From: Vibrio neptunius
GTDB lineage: Bacteria > Pseudomonadota > Gammaproteobacteria > Enterobacterales > Vibrionaceae
Reading direction: 5' to 3'
DNA length: 42,076 nt
NCBI RefSeq assembly: GCF_000967495.1
Contig: NZ_JXXU01000033.1
Location: forward strand, 1-42,076
The notes under the pieces are model-generated. The model searched no databases and was not told the DNA's origin. It saw only the letters and a list, made by a program, of their open reading frames with translations. A program made the position numbers and the translations under genes. Numbering within the stretch: the first letter of the stretch is position 1; each line of letters begins with the position of its first letter. This document shows positions 15,995-23,851 of this stretch, in pieces.

Positions 15995-17086
15995 ATGAGT
16001 CTTATCAGACAATCTTTGAAACGAGTACTAAAAGGTACAGCGATGGCGGCTGCACTTGCCGTTGCTGCGACATCCGTTAGCGCGGCTGAAAAGGTATACC
16101 GCCTTAAATTGGCGGAAACTTGGGGGCCGAACTTCCCAATTTTTGGTGATGCCACCAAAAACATGGCGAAGATGGCTGAAGAAATGTCGAATGGTCGCCT
16201 GCAGATTCGTATCGATTCTGCAAACAAACATAAGGCCCCACTTGGTGTGTTTGATATGGTCAAATCCGGTCAGTACGACATGGGGCACTCCGCGTCCTAC
16301 TACTGGAAAGGGAAAGTGCCGAACACACTTTACTTCACTTCAATGCCATTCGGTATGCTACCAACAGAACAATATGCATGGTTCTACTACGGTGGCGGAA
16401 TGGAGCTGATGGAAAAAGTCTATTCTCCGCATAACATGATGTCGTTCCCGGGTGGTAATACTGATACACAGATGGGGGGATGGTTTCAGAAAGAGATCAA
16501 CTCTGTCGAAGACTTAAAAGGTCTGAAAATGCGTATTCCTGGTTTTGCAGGTGAGATTCTGGCAGAGCTGGGTGCTAAACCAACCAATATAGCACCAGGT
16601 GAGCTTTACACTTCGCTTGAACGCCGCACTATCGATGCCCTTGAGTGGGTAGGTCCATCACTTGATCTCCGCATGGGTTTCCACAAAATCGCGCCTTACT
16701 ACTACACAGGTTGGCATGAGCCAGGGACTGAGTTGCAATTCCTCGTCAATAAACGCAGCTGGGATCGCTTACCTGATGATCTAAAAGCGATTCTTCAGGT
16801 GTCAATGAAGACAGCTGCTTACGATATGTACACTCAGTCTAAACATGAAAGTGGTAAAAACTGGGCCTCAATTAAGTCTGAGTACCCGAATGTTCAGGTC
16901 AAAAATTTCCCCACTGAAGTCATGAGTGCACTGCGTGAAGCAAACGATCGTTTGCTTAAAGAACATGCCGCAAAAGACGAGATGGCGAAAGAGATCCAAG
17001 CGTCTCAAGCCGCTTACATTGAACAGGTGCGACCTTGGTCTGACATCTCTCACCGTGCTTACCTCAACAGCCAGGCACAGCAATAG
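15995..17086 (+). CDS. dctP: TRAP transporter substrate-binding protein, 2-oxoacid/lactate type
   Basis: Periplasmic DctP-type receptor of a tripartite ATP-independent transporter, 363 residues. The signal peptide has a basic start and is cut near VSA-AE. The region IPGFAGEILAELGAKP, the sequence TSLERRTIDALEWVGP and the GWHEPGTEL motif resemble the TakP / lactate-binding branch, so 2-oxoacids or lactate are the likeliest ligands; this is a family-level inference. The start at 15995 is chosen because AAGGA lies 8 bases upstream and the signal peptide follows at once. It leads an operon with dctQ and dctM. Hairpins after the stop probably keep DctP more abundant than the membrane parts. Confidence 0.92.
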   Translation: MSLIRQSLKRVLKGTAMAAALAVAATSVSAAEKVYRLKLAETWGPNFPIFGDATKNMAKMAEEMSNGRLQIRIDSANKHKAPLGVFDMVKSGQYDMGHSASYYWKGKVPNTLYFTSMPFGMLPTEQYAWFYYGGGMELMEKVYSPHNMMSFPGGNTDTQMGGWFQKEINSVEDLKGLKMRIPGFAGEILAELGAKPTNIAPGELYTSLERRTIDALEWVGPSLDLRMGFHKIAPYYYTGWHEPGTELQFLVNKRSWDRLPDDLKAILQVSMKTAAYDMYTQSKHESGKNWASIKSEYPNVQVKNFPTEVMSALREANDRLLKEHAAKDEMAKEIQASQAAYIEQVRPWSDISHRAYLNSQAQQ

Positions 17087-17098
17087 TCTTAGCAACGG

Positions 17099-17198
17099 GT
17101 TGCCAGTTTGATGTCACTGGCAACAAAAAGCCCAAGAAAATGCTCTCACAGTGTGAAGAGCCCATAACAAAACTCCGCAGGTTTCGGCCCAGCGGAGT
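17099..17198 (+). terminator. Two intercistronic hairpins between dctP and dctQ
   Basis: Perfect stem GTTGCCAGT (17099-17107) / ACTGGCAAC (17116-17124) followed by AAAAAG, and a second stem ACTCCGC (17172-17178) / GCGGAGT (17192-17198). Neither has a proper T-run. They look like RNA-stabilising or attenuating structures that would raise the amount of binding protein relative to the permease. Confidence 0.6.
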
Positions 17199-17224
17199 CA
17201 TTTCAACGTTCCATGGAGTAGGGA

Positions 17225-17764
17225 ATGAGAAATCTAATCTATATAGAGCGTATTTTTAATCGCTTCGGTGATTTCCTAGGATGGTTATCCAGTATTCTGT
17301 TTATCTTGTTGCTCGCCAACGTTGTATACGATGTGGTGATGCGCTACGTATTCAATGATGTTTCCATTGCGTTTCAGGAAATGGAGTGGCACTTGTTTTC
17401 TGCTGTATTCCTACTGGGTGTACCTTATGCCATAAAAGCAGGGGGGCACGTCAGAGTTGACCTGTTTTACGAGCGCCTGTCCCATCGAGCACAGGCGATC
17501 ATAGATATCATTGGTACCTTGGTTTTTCTTTTCCCGTTTTGTTTGCTGGTGGCTTGGTATGGCATTGACTTCGCTAAAGAAAGTTTCGCCTTAGGTGAAA
17601 CTTCCGGTGATCCGGGTGGCTTGCCATACCGTTGGATTATCAAGGCTATGATCCCTCTGTCATTTTTGTTGATGGCTATCAGCGGCGTTGGTTTACTGGT
17701 CCATTCACTAAACAAGATTTTTAATCCGCATTTGGTTTACGCCAACTCAACAGAACAAAAGTAA
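17225..17764 (+). CDS. dctQ: TRAP transporter small permease
   Basis: 179-residue DctQ family membrane protein with four hydrophobic segments (about 17-40, 54-75, 95-117, 138-162). The family-typical phrases FNDVSIAFQEMEWHLF and GGHVRVDLFYERLS are present. It pairs with DctM to form the sodium-driven permease served by the binding protein encoded just upstream. It starts after GGAGTAGGG and is followed 10 bases later by dctM. Confidence 0.92.
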   Translation: MRNLIYIERIFNRFGDFLGWLSSILFILLLANVVYDVVMRYVFNDVSIAFQEMEWHLFSAVFLLGVPYAIKAGGHVRVDLFYERLSHRAQAIIDIIGTLVFLFPFCLLVAWYGIDFAKESFALGETSGDPGGLPYRWIIKAMIPLSFLLMAISGVGLLVHSLNKIFNPHLVYANSTEQK

Positions 17765-17774
17765 GGAAACAACA

Positions 17775-19058
17775 ATGGTCGGTATTGTAATGTTTTTTGT
17801 GGCCTTGTTTGCTTTACTACTTGGCTTCCCTGTGGCGTTTACCTTTGGTGGTATCGCGCTTATTTTTGGTGTTTGGGCGGAAGGCATGGAGATGTTTGCC
17901 TTCATGCCATACCGTATCCAATCCATCATGGAGAATACGGTACTAATGGCAGTGCCATTATTTGTTTTTATGGGTTTGGTTCTGCAAAAAACACGTTTAG
18001 CGGAACAACTGCTTGAATCCATGGGTAAATTGTTTGGCGGGGTACGTGGTGGTATAGCGATTTCCACCGTGTTAGTAGGCGCTTTGTTGGCTGCTTCCAC
18101 TGGTGTGGTTGGGGCATCGGTTGTCGCGATGGGGCTTATCTCTTTGCCAGTAATGCTTAAGTATAATTATGACAAAGGCTTGGCTTGCGGAACCATTTGT
18201 GCATCAGGCACCTTAGGTCAGATCATTCCGCCATCTATTGTTTTGATTCTGCTCGGTGATGTTTTGGGCGTGCCTGTTGGTGATCTGTTCCAAGCCGCCG
18301 TTTGGCCGGGCTTAGTTTTAGTTGGCGCTTACGTTCTCTATATTTTGATTTACGCCAAGTTAACCCCTGAAGCTGCCCAGTCGATCCCGCGTGATGAATC
18401 CGTCAGCCGTAAGCAAGAAGTCATTGCTGCGCTTAAAGCTGTGATCCCACCATTAGCGTTGATTGTGGTTGTTCTCGGTTCCATCTTTGCTGGTGTTGCA
18501 ACGCCAACAGAATCGGCCGCTCTTGGTGGGGCGGGTGCCATAGTCCTTTCTCTATTGTACAAACAATTCAGCTTCAACATGGTGTATGAGGCGGCGAAAG
18601 AGACAGTGAAAGTGACTGCTATGGTGTTTGCGATCCTGCTGGGTGCGACCGCCTTTTCTATGGCATTTACTTACACTGGTGGTGACTATCTGGTGGAAGA
18701 ATGGATGTTACAAATACCGGGAGAAAAGTGGGGCTTCCTGATCATCACAATGTTGGTTATTTTGGTTCTGGGTTTCTTCATCGATTTTGTCGAAATCTGT
18801 TTTATCATAGTGCCAATCATCGCTCCTGTTGCCGAAATTATGGGAATCAACATGACTTGGTTTGCGATCTTGATTGCGATGAACCTACAGACTTCTTTCC
18901 TGACACCACCGTTTGGTTTCAGCCTATTTTATCTCAAAGGTGTTGCACCAAAAGGCGTTACGACACGAGATATATACCGTGGTGTGATGCCATTTATTGT
19001 TATTCAGATCCTTGTACTGGCATCACTGCTAGTCTTCCCTGGATTCTATGGAATGTGA
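17775..19058 (+). CDS. dctM: TRAP transporter large permease
   Basis: 427-residue DctM family membrane protein with about 11-12 hydrophobic segments. The family signatures are clear: GVVGASVVAMG, the CASGTLGQIIPPSIVLI region near 147-163, TPTESAALGG, and TPPFGFSLFYLKG near the C-terminus. It forms the ion-coupled translocation channel of the transporter. AAGGAAAC precedes the start, 10 bases after dctQ. A terminator follows. Confidence 0.94.
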   Translation: MVGIVMFFVALFALLLGFPVAFTFGGIALIFGVWAEGMEMFAFMPYRIQSIMENTVLMAVPLFVFMGLVLQKTRLAEQLLESMGKLFGGVRGGIAISTVLVGALLAASTGVVGASVVAMGLISLPVMLKYNYDKGLACGTICASGTLGQIIPPSIVLILLGDVLGVPVGDLFQAAVWPGLVLVGAYVLYILIYAKLTPEAAQSIPRDESVSRKQEVIAALKAVIPPLALIVVVLGSIFAGVATPTESAALGGAGAIVLSLLYKQFSFNMVYEAAKETVKVTAMVFAILLGATAFSMAFTYTGGDYLVEEWMLQIPGEKWGFLIITMLVILVLGFFIDFVEICFIIVPIIAPVAEIMGINMTWFAILIAMNLQTSFLTPPFGFSLFYLKGVAPKGVTTRDIYRGVMPFIVIQILVLASLLVFPGFYGM

Positions 19059-19096
19059 TCACCCGATTACAGAAATGTAACAACTCTTGCTAAAGT

Positions 19097-19123
19097 AAAG
19101 CTGCTCGTATGGGCAGCTTTTTA
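19097..19123 (+). terminator. Terminator after dctM
   Basis: 10-bp stem AAAGCTGCTC (19097-19106) / GGGCAGCTTT (19111-19120) with one G-U pair and T's after it. It sits only about 15 bases before the histidine kinase start, so read-through may feed the regulator genes. Confidence 0.8.
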
Positions 19124-19137
19124 GTATGGGAGAAGGA

Positions 19138-20493
19138 ATGCCTCTAAAAGCTAAGTTGATTTTGTTGAGCTTGCTACCACTATTATTAGTGATGGCGCTG
19201 ACCAGTTGGATCGCTATCTATCAAACCAAAACGCTGGGTGATAAAGAAGTAGAAATCTTTCATACCAGCCTCATTACGTCAAAAGAATCAGCACTTAAGG
19301 ATCTGGTTGATTTGGCCTTTGATGCGATCGAGCATATTTACAACGATCCCAATATTGAAGAGCAGCAAGCCAAACAACAGGTCAAAGCGATCATTAGTCG
19401 TTTGCAGTACGGCACGGATGGCTACTTCTTTGTCTATGATCAGAGCGGTACTAATTTGGTCCACCCTATTATGCCGGAACTGGTGGGACAAAACCTGCTG
19501 CACATTCAAGACGAAAATGGCAATCAATTAATCGAATCTTTGCTTGCACAGGCGCAGTCAGGCGGTGGCTTTCATCAATATCTGTGGCAAAAGCCATCAA
19601 CAGGAGAAAGTGTTCCCAAACTGAGCTACGCCGCCTGGTTAAGTAAGTGGAATTGGATGATCGGTACTGGGCTTTATATTGAAGATGTGACAGAGGAAGT
19701 GGCTAACCTGCAATTAGCGGTTAATGACAACATCGAAACGACGTTTTTTTCATTGATTGTGATTGTCGCTGTCACGATTGCGGTCATTTTGGTTGTGGCG
19801 CTAGCGGTCAATTTACATGAACATCGATTGGCCGATAAGAGCTTGAAAGAGCTGGCCCATAAAACCGTGATGTTTCAGGAAGATGAGAAAAAGCATTTGG
19901 CACGAGAACTTCATGACGGCATAAACCAGCTATTGATCTCAAGTAAATGTCACTTGGAATTACTCGGTACAAAACTGGATGACGATACACAAAAGCAACA
20001 CTTGGCTAAGTCGCAAAACTCACTCATGACGGCGATCAATGAAGTTCGGCATATTTCCCATCAGCTAAGGCCCAGTGCGCTTGATGACATAGGCCTTGAA
20101 GCGGCGATGACGACCTTGTTGACCGATTTTAAAGCGCATTCAGGTGTTGAGGTTGAGGCATCATTGTCAACCAGCAAGCGCAGGCTAAAATCAGAGGTAG
20201 CGACAACACTTTACCGAGTGGCGCAGGAATCACTAACCAATATAGAAAAGCACTCGCAAGCCAAGCAGGTTACTGTGATATTGCAGCAATTAGGCGATCG
20301 GCTGCAATTAATCATTCGTGATGACGGTGTGGGGTTTGATGTGGATTCAACGTTAAGGAAGTCAGGAATCGGTCTGCGTAATATGCGTGAACGGGTAGAG
20401 TTTTTAGGTGGAGACTTTGAGCTCGAAAGTGAGCCGGGGTTTGGTACAGAAATGACCGTACTGTTGAAATTAGATGGACTAGCATATGGATAA
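19138..20493 (+). CDS. Cache-domain sensor histidine kinase of the NarL/LuxR-type pair
   Basis: 451-residue membrane sensor kinase. Transmembrane segment 1 is at about 5-28. A periplasmic single-Cache domain (about 40-190) shows YGTDGYFFVYDQSG and LVHPIMPELVGQN. Segment 2 is at about 203-225. A HisKA_3 dimerisation helix has the phospho-accepting His259 in ARELHDGINQ. The HATPase domain follows (DDGVGFD, GIGLRNMRERV). The ATG at 19138 has GGAGA five bases upstream; the ATG at 19126 has no ribosome binding site. The stop overlaps the regulator gene by 8 bases. Small Cache domains of this kind often bind organic acids, which fits control of the adjacent TRAP operon. Confidence 0.9.
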   Translation: MPLKAKLILLSLLPLLLVMALTSWIAIYQTKTLGDKEVEIFHTSLITSKESALKDLVDLAFDAIEHIYNDPNIEEQQAKQQVKAIISRLQYGTDGYFFVYDQSGTNLVHPIMPELVGQNLLHIQDENGNQLIESLLAQAQSGGGFHQYLWQKPSTGESVPKLSYAAWLSKWNWMIGTGLYIEDVTEEVANLQLAVNDNIETTFFSLIVIVAVTIAVILVVALAVNLHEHRLADKSLKELAHKTVMFQEDEKKHLARELHDGINQLLISSKCHLELLGTKLDDDTQKQHLAKSQNSLMTAINEVRHISHQLRPSALDDIGLEAAMTTLLTDFKAHSGVEVEASLSTSKRRLKSEVATTLYRVAQESLTNIEKHSQAKQVTVILQQLGDRLQLIIRDDGVGFDVDSTLRKSGIGLRNMRERVEFLGGDFELESEPGFGTEMTVLLKLDGLAYG

Positions 20494-21124
20494 ACCGATC
20501 AGAGTGGTGATCGTCGATGATCATCAGGTTGTCTTAGATGGATTTATCGCTCGGCTGCAATTAGAGCCAGAAATAGAGGTGATTGGTTCCGCCAGCAATG
20601 GATTGGAGGCGATTGAAAAAGTCAAAGCACTTACACCTGATGTCGTGTTGATGGACGTCAGCATGCCTCTGATGAATGGTATTGACGCCACTCGTCTTAT
20701 TAAAGAAGAGCTGCCTGATATAAAAGTTCTGATGCTGACCATGCATGATAACCGTGAATACATCATGCAAGTCATGCAGGCGGGAGCAGTAGGGTACATG
20801 CTTAAAGAGATTTGCGCTCGGCGTATGGTACAGGCGATTAAAACCGTATACCAAGGATCGACGTATTTCTGTGAATCGGTGACACAAACTCTGTTTTCAC
20901 AACAAGTGATCCCAGTGGCACAGAAGCCTAATCCGCTCAGTCGCCGTGAGGAAGCGGTGCTGAAGCTTGTTGCCGAAGGGAATAGCAGTAAAAAGATAGC
21001 GGCCTTGCTGAGCATCAGCTACCGAACCGTGGAAACACATCGTCAAAATATTAAACAGAAACTGGATTTACACAGCACTGCTGAACTGGCTAAATACGCC
21101 GTTGAGCAAGGGTTGCTTGGTTAG
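20486..21124 (+). CDS. LuxR-family response regulator of the TRAP-linked system
   Basis: 212-residue NarL/FixJ-type regulator. Its receiver domain has acidic pocket residues D11/D12, phospho-acceptor D57 in VLMDVSMP, Thr in LMLTMHDN and Lys in YMLKE. A LuxR helix-turn-helix spans about 147-205 (LSRREEAVLKLVAEGNSSK, then YRTVETHRQNIKQKL). It overlaps the kinase gene by 8 bases. The probable target is the TACGTAT repeat region before dctP. This is inference from position and motif symmetry. Confidence 0.92.
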   Translation: MDKPIRVVIVDDHQVVLDGFIARLQLEPEIEVIGSASNGLEAIEKVKALTPDVVLMDVSMPLMNGIDATRLIKEELPDIKVLMLTMHDNREYIMQVMQAGAVGYMLKEICARRMVQAIKTVYQGSTYFCESVTQTLFSQQVIPVAQKPNPLSRREEAVLKLVAEGNSSKKIAALLSISYRTVETHRQNIKQKLDLHSTAELAKYAVEQGLLG

Positions 21125-21208
21125 CCAATTGTAATGAATGTAAGTGTTAGAGAGTTGATATCGGTGACGTGCTAGGATGAACGAATCGTACACGTCTGGT
21201 TTATTGTT

Positions 21209-21547
21209 ATGACCTATCCAAAAAATACCCATCAAGATTACCACGCGCATATCTACTTTGATGCGGACAGTAACGATTTCGCCGCCCAGTTAAGAGAGCG
21301 GATCAGCGCTGATTTAGAGCTCACGGTTGGACGTTTCAACCAGAAATTAGTCGGCCCGCACACCATGTGGAGCTTTTCTGTTACGTTTACAGCCGATGAC
21401 TTCGATGTTTTGATCCCTTGGTTAGATAAAGCCCGTGGCAACCTGTCTGTTTTGGTCCACGCATTGACAGATAATGATCTCAAAGACCATACCGAGTTTG
21501 CTTATTGGTTGGGCGAACCCGTCGCATTGAACCTGTCGTCGTTCTAG
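21209..21547 (+). CDS. DOPA 4,5-dioxygenase family protein
   Basis: 112-residue cytoplasmic protein that matches the DOPA 4,5-dioxygenase family (extradiol ring-cleavage type). The His-rich phrases DYHAHIYFD (about 10-18), VGPHTMWSF (about 47-55) and LVHALTDNDLKDHTEFAYWLG (near the C-terminus) are the family's hallmarks and presumably bind iron. The bacterial substrate is not established. It is a single gene, downstream of the response regulator and with a separate promoter region. Confidence 0.85.
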   Translation: MTYPKNTHQDYHAHIYFDADSNDFAAQLRERISADLELTVGRFNQKLVGPHTMWSFSVTFTADDFDVLIPWLDKARGNLSVLVHALTDNDLKDHTEFAYWLGEPVALNLSSF

Positions 21548-21604
21548 CGATGACTCTAACTTCGGTCACTACGTGATCGATCTTTAGTGCTTAAGCTCAT
21601 ACCG

Positions 21605-21628
21605 AAGAGCGCCATCGGTGCTCTTTTA
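21605..21628. terminator. Bidirectional terminator between convergent genes
   Basis: Stem AAGAGCGCC / GGTGCTCTT (21605-21625) with one mismatch and T's on the forward side. It is shared by the dioxygenase-family gene and the patatin gene. Confidence 0.65.
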
Positions 21629-22495
21629 CTACAGACAAAAGTGACAATTTTCTCTATCTAAGCCATATAGGCCTTTTCGGCTAGCCACATGTTTTTTCCC
21701 CTCTTCGATACCCATAAAGTAACCTGTATCAAGTGCTAGCTTGTTCATGGTTAGTCGCTTGACGGAGAAGTTTTCTGGGGGAGCGATAACCCTGATTTTT
21801 ACCCCTTGAGGAGGATGGCGGATAAAGGTCAAAGCTTGATTGTAGCCCTGTGCCCGTTTCGTCAGCGCTTCGGCAATTTTGGGGTGCTTATGCAGTAAAC
21901 GTTTGATCACCCAAGAGCTCTTAGGCTTTGGCATCTCATAACTGAGCGGGTGGGACAGTACCACTGTGATATCTGTTGCTCCACGTCGATACGCTTCCAC
22001 AACAGGGATCGAATCTGCCACCCCACCGTCTGTATAGCATCCACCGGAAAAACAAGGCGTTGTTTTATAGGCGATAGGCAGTGCGCTGGTGGCTTCAATG
22101 ATCTGGCTGAGATTGTTGTGATTCAGCTGATAATAGTCGGCTTGCCCCGTATTAATATTCGTTGCCACAGCCAGCATAGGCGCCGTTTCAAACACTTGCT
22201 TTTTATCTAAAGGGAATCGCTGCTCAGATTCAGAGACTAACCAATGAACGTCGATTAAATCGCCGCCTTTGATGAACCGTTTGGGGCTAAAGAACTTAGG
22301 ATCCGTTGCCAGTTCAGTGATGACTCGATAGCTACGTCCTGATTGTTTTCCCAGATAACCGAGCAAATTAGACGCGCCCGCCGATACACCAATCACAAAG
22401 TCGTAGGGATAATAGTCAGTGTCAATCAGTGTATCAAGTACACCGGCAGCGAAAATACCACGCATAGCACCGCCTTCAACAACAAGAGCCTTCAC
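21629..22495 (-). CDS. Patatin-like phospholipase (YjjU/RssA type)
   Basis: 288-residue cytoplasmic patatin-domain protein, probably a lipid acyl hydrolase. The glycine-rich oxyanion loop EGGAMRGIFAAGVL (8-21), the nucleophile elbow GVSAG with Ser38, and the catalytic Asp156 in DGGVAD are all intact. The rest, including SSWVIKRLLHKHPKIAEA, resembles the YjjU branch. No signal peptide or type III/VI marker is seen, so a housekeeping lipase is likelier than an effector. It is monocistronic. Confidence 0.88.
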   Translation of the reverse strand: MKALVVEGGAMRGIFAAGVLDTLIDTDYYPYDFVIGVSAGASNLLGYLGKQSGRSYRVITELATDPKFFSPKRFIKGGDLIDVHWLVSESEQRFPLDKKQVFETAPMLAVATNINTGQADYYQLNHNNLSQIIEATSALPIAYKTTPCFSGGCYTDGGVADSIPVVEAYRRGATDITVVLSHPLSYEMPKPKSSWVIKRLLHKHPKIAEALTKRAQGYNQALTFIRHPPQGVKIRVIAPPENFSVKRLTMNKLALDTGYFMGIEEGKKHVASRKGLYGLDRENCHFCL

Positions 22496-22584
22496 AATGT
22501 TTCCTCAACCAATAATTTTGTACAGATTAACTCTCGTTAACGTTTGAGGATAATCGGCTCTAAACATCATTGAAATAGATAAAA

Positions 22585-22618
22585 CCTATAGATAGTTAAT
22601 GCCTATAGATAGTTAATG
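22585..22618 (+). repeat. Two tandem 17-bp repeats upstream of dps
   Basis: CCTATAGATAGTTAATG occurs twice in direct tandem (22585-22601 and 22602-22618), followed by a partial third copy (CCTATTA). The inverse of GATAGTTAA lies nearby (TTAACTATC, about 22647-22655). The cluster is 110-140 bases upstream of dps and may be a regulator-binding array. Confidence 0.6.
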
Positions 22619-22725
22619 CCTATTAAATGTATAGGTATGAACGTTTTTAACTATCAATTGTAAATAAGTAAAGTGAAGTCATTGAAAGGCAACAGCTTAA
22701 CAACATTGAATTTGACGAGGAATGC

Positions 22726-23205
22726 ATGATGACAAACCAAATTAACTTAATCGGCCTGAACAACGAAAAATCACAAGCATTGGCGACTGAGTTGAATGCG
22801 TTGTTGGCTCACTATCAGGTACTGTACATGAACACGCGTGGCTATCATTGGAATATTAAAGGCCAGCAGTTTTTTGAACTACACGTCAAGTTTGAAGAGA
22901 TTTACACAGACCTGCAAACCAAAATTGATGAGCTAGCAGAGCGTATTCTTACCATAGGTTCGACACCGGATCACAGCTTTAGCCAGTATTTGGAAAAAAG
23001 TGAGATTGAGGAGCATCAAAATGCGACAACGGGGAAAGAGTGTGTGAGAGGCTTAGTCCACGGCTTTAGTGTTCTACTGACACAACAGCGTACCATCTTA
23101 AGTCAAGCCGAAGATGCAGAAGATGAGGGCACGGCAGCTTTAATGGGGGATTATATTCGAGAGCAAGAAAAACTGATGTGGATGCTGAACGCTTACTTAC
23201 AGTAA
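22726..23205 (+). CDS. dps: Dps-family ferritin-like DNA-protection protein
   Basis: 159-residue Dps (miniferritin), a dodecamer that stores iron with hydrogen peroxide as oxidant and protects DNA. The intersubunit ferroxidase site is readable: H41 in YHWNIKG, H53, E57, D68 and E72, with the spacing of E. coli Dps. There is no long Lys-rich N-terminal tail, so direct DNA binding may be weak. The start is ATG at 22726 or 22729; GAGG lies just upstream of both. Tandem repeats precede it. The next gene lies behind LexA boxes and is a separate unit. Confidence 0.93.
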   Translation: MMTNQINLIGLNNEKSQALATELNALLAHYQVLYMNTRGYHWNIKGQQFFELHVKFEEIYTDLQTKIDELAERILTIGSTPDHSFSQYLEKSEIEEHQNATTGKECVRGLVHGFSVLLTQQRTILSQAEDAEDEGTAALMGDYIREQEKLMWMLNAYLQ

Positions 23206-23211
23206 AAATAA

Positions 23212-23227
23212 CTGTTCAAATAAACAG
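23212..23227 (+). promoter_or_regulatory. LexA (SOS) box 1
   Basis: CTGTTCAAATAAACAG fits the CTGT-N8-ACAG pattern of gammaproteobacterial LexA sites. It lies 33 bases upstream of the second box, just before the -35 of the promoter. Confidence 0.75.
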
Positions 23228-23234
23228 TATTCAC

Positions 23235-23262
23235 TTGAGTTATTAGTGAGGATATCTATACT
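23235..23262 (+). promoter_or_regulatory. Sigma-70 promoter of the SOS-linked small gene
   Basis: TTGAGT (23235-23240), a 16-base spacer, and TATACT (23257-23262). LexA box 2 overlaps the end of the -10, so bound LexA would block initiation. Confidence 0.65.
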
Positions 23263-23276
23263 GTATATAAATACAG
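23261..23276 (+). promoter_or_regulatory. LexA (SOS) box 2
   Basis: CTGTATATAAATACAG differs from the ideal E. coli site CTGTATATATATACAG at one position. It ends 16 bases before the start codon of the 74-residue gene. Confidence 0.88.
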
Positions 23277-23292
23277 ATTATGGAGGTGAGTT

Positions 23293-23517
23293 ATGTTGTT
23301 GGAAACCCTTGAACGTGTCAATCGCCTACGTCAGAAGGCGCTAAATAACCCGGAATTCATTCGCTCAGCAAAAGCGCATGAAAAGGCTTTGGAGTCACAG
23401 GAAGCATATGATGTTGGTGCTTCAAGACGCTCTACCAAGTCGAAAAAAGAAAAAGCGCTGGCCGACATTTACCAACAGTCAGATTTCGGCTTTGACCCTG
23501 CTGGCACTCCTCACTAA
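23293..23517 (+). CDS. Small SOS-regulated hypothetical protein, 74 residues
   Basis: Starts after a strong ribosome binding site (GGAGGTGAG) and ends before a perfect terminator, so this is a complete one-gene unit. The product is highly charged, probably helical and soluble: LETLERVNRLRQKALN, then AKAHEKALESQEAYD, a Ser/Arg/Lys-rich middle (ASRRSTKSKKEKALAD) and a tail with FGFDPAG. No membrane segment or signal peptide. I recognise no family; it is not SulA, DinI or YebG by eye. Two LexA boxes flank its promoter, so it should be induced by DNA damage and tightly off otherwise. A nucleic-acid or protein-binding damage-response role is a guess. Confidence 0.8.
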   Translation: MLLETLERVNRLRQKALNNPEFIRSAKAHEKALESQEAYDVGASRRSTKSKKEKALADIYQQSDFGFDPAGTPH

Positions 23518-23524
23518 TCAACGT

Positions 23525-23553
23525 AAAAACAGGGCTATTGAGGCCCTGTTTTT
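23525..23553 (+). terminator. Terminator after the SOS-regulated gene
   Basis: Perfect 11-bp stem AAAAACAGGGC (23525-23535) / GCCCTGTTTTT (23543-23553). Confidence 0.92.
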
Positions 23554-23851
23554 GTTCTCTTTGCTGATGTTATGGCTCATTTTTAATCCCCTCTAGTGGT
23601 ATTTTCTAACTGGAAGAATTTACTAGTATCTCTATCCTGAAATTTGCCTTGTTTATTGGCATTAAATTCTATTTATATTTAAAATTGCAAAATTAAATAT
23701 TAACATGTGAGTTTGGTTTGATCGGTCACAATGAAGTGTCTGATAGTCAGCCTTTGTTTGCGATAGAAGTCACAATAGCTCTGCCGCTTATTGAGGTTTC
23801 TTCGTAATATGGCTATTGGCGAAACCGTTAAATTTAAAATCCGGGATATAA
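23554..23851. other. Intergenic region before the amino acid antiporter
   Basis: About 300 AT-rich bases with no gene that I can support. It must contain the antiporter's promoter, but no motif stands out. Confidence 0.4.

Noticed and set aside
20524..21015. 163-codon reverse frame inside the response regulator gene
   Set aside because: Antisense shadow of a clear LuxR-type regulator; Ser-rich, low-complexity product.
21629..22495. Patatin-like protein as a type VI secretion lipase effector
   Set aside because: No VgrG, PAAR, Hcp or immunity-type gene is nearby and the sequence fits the housekeeping YjjU branch.
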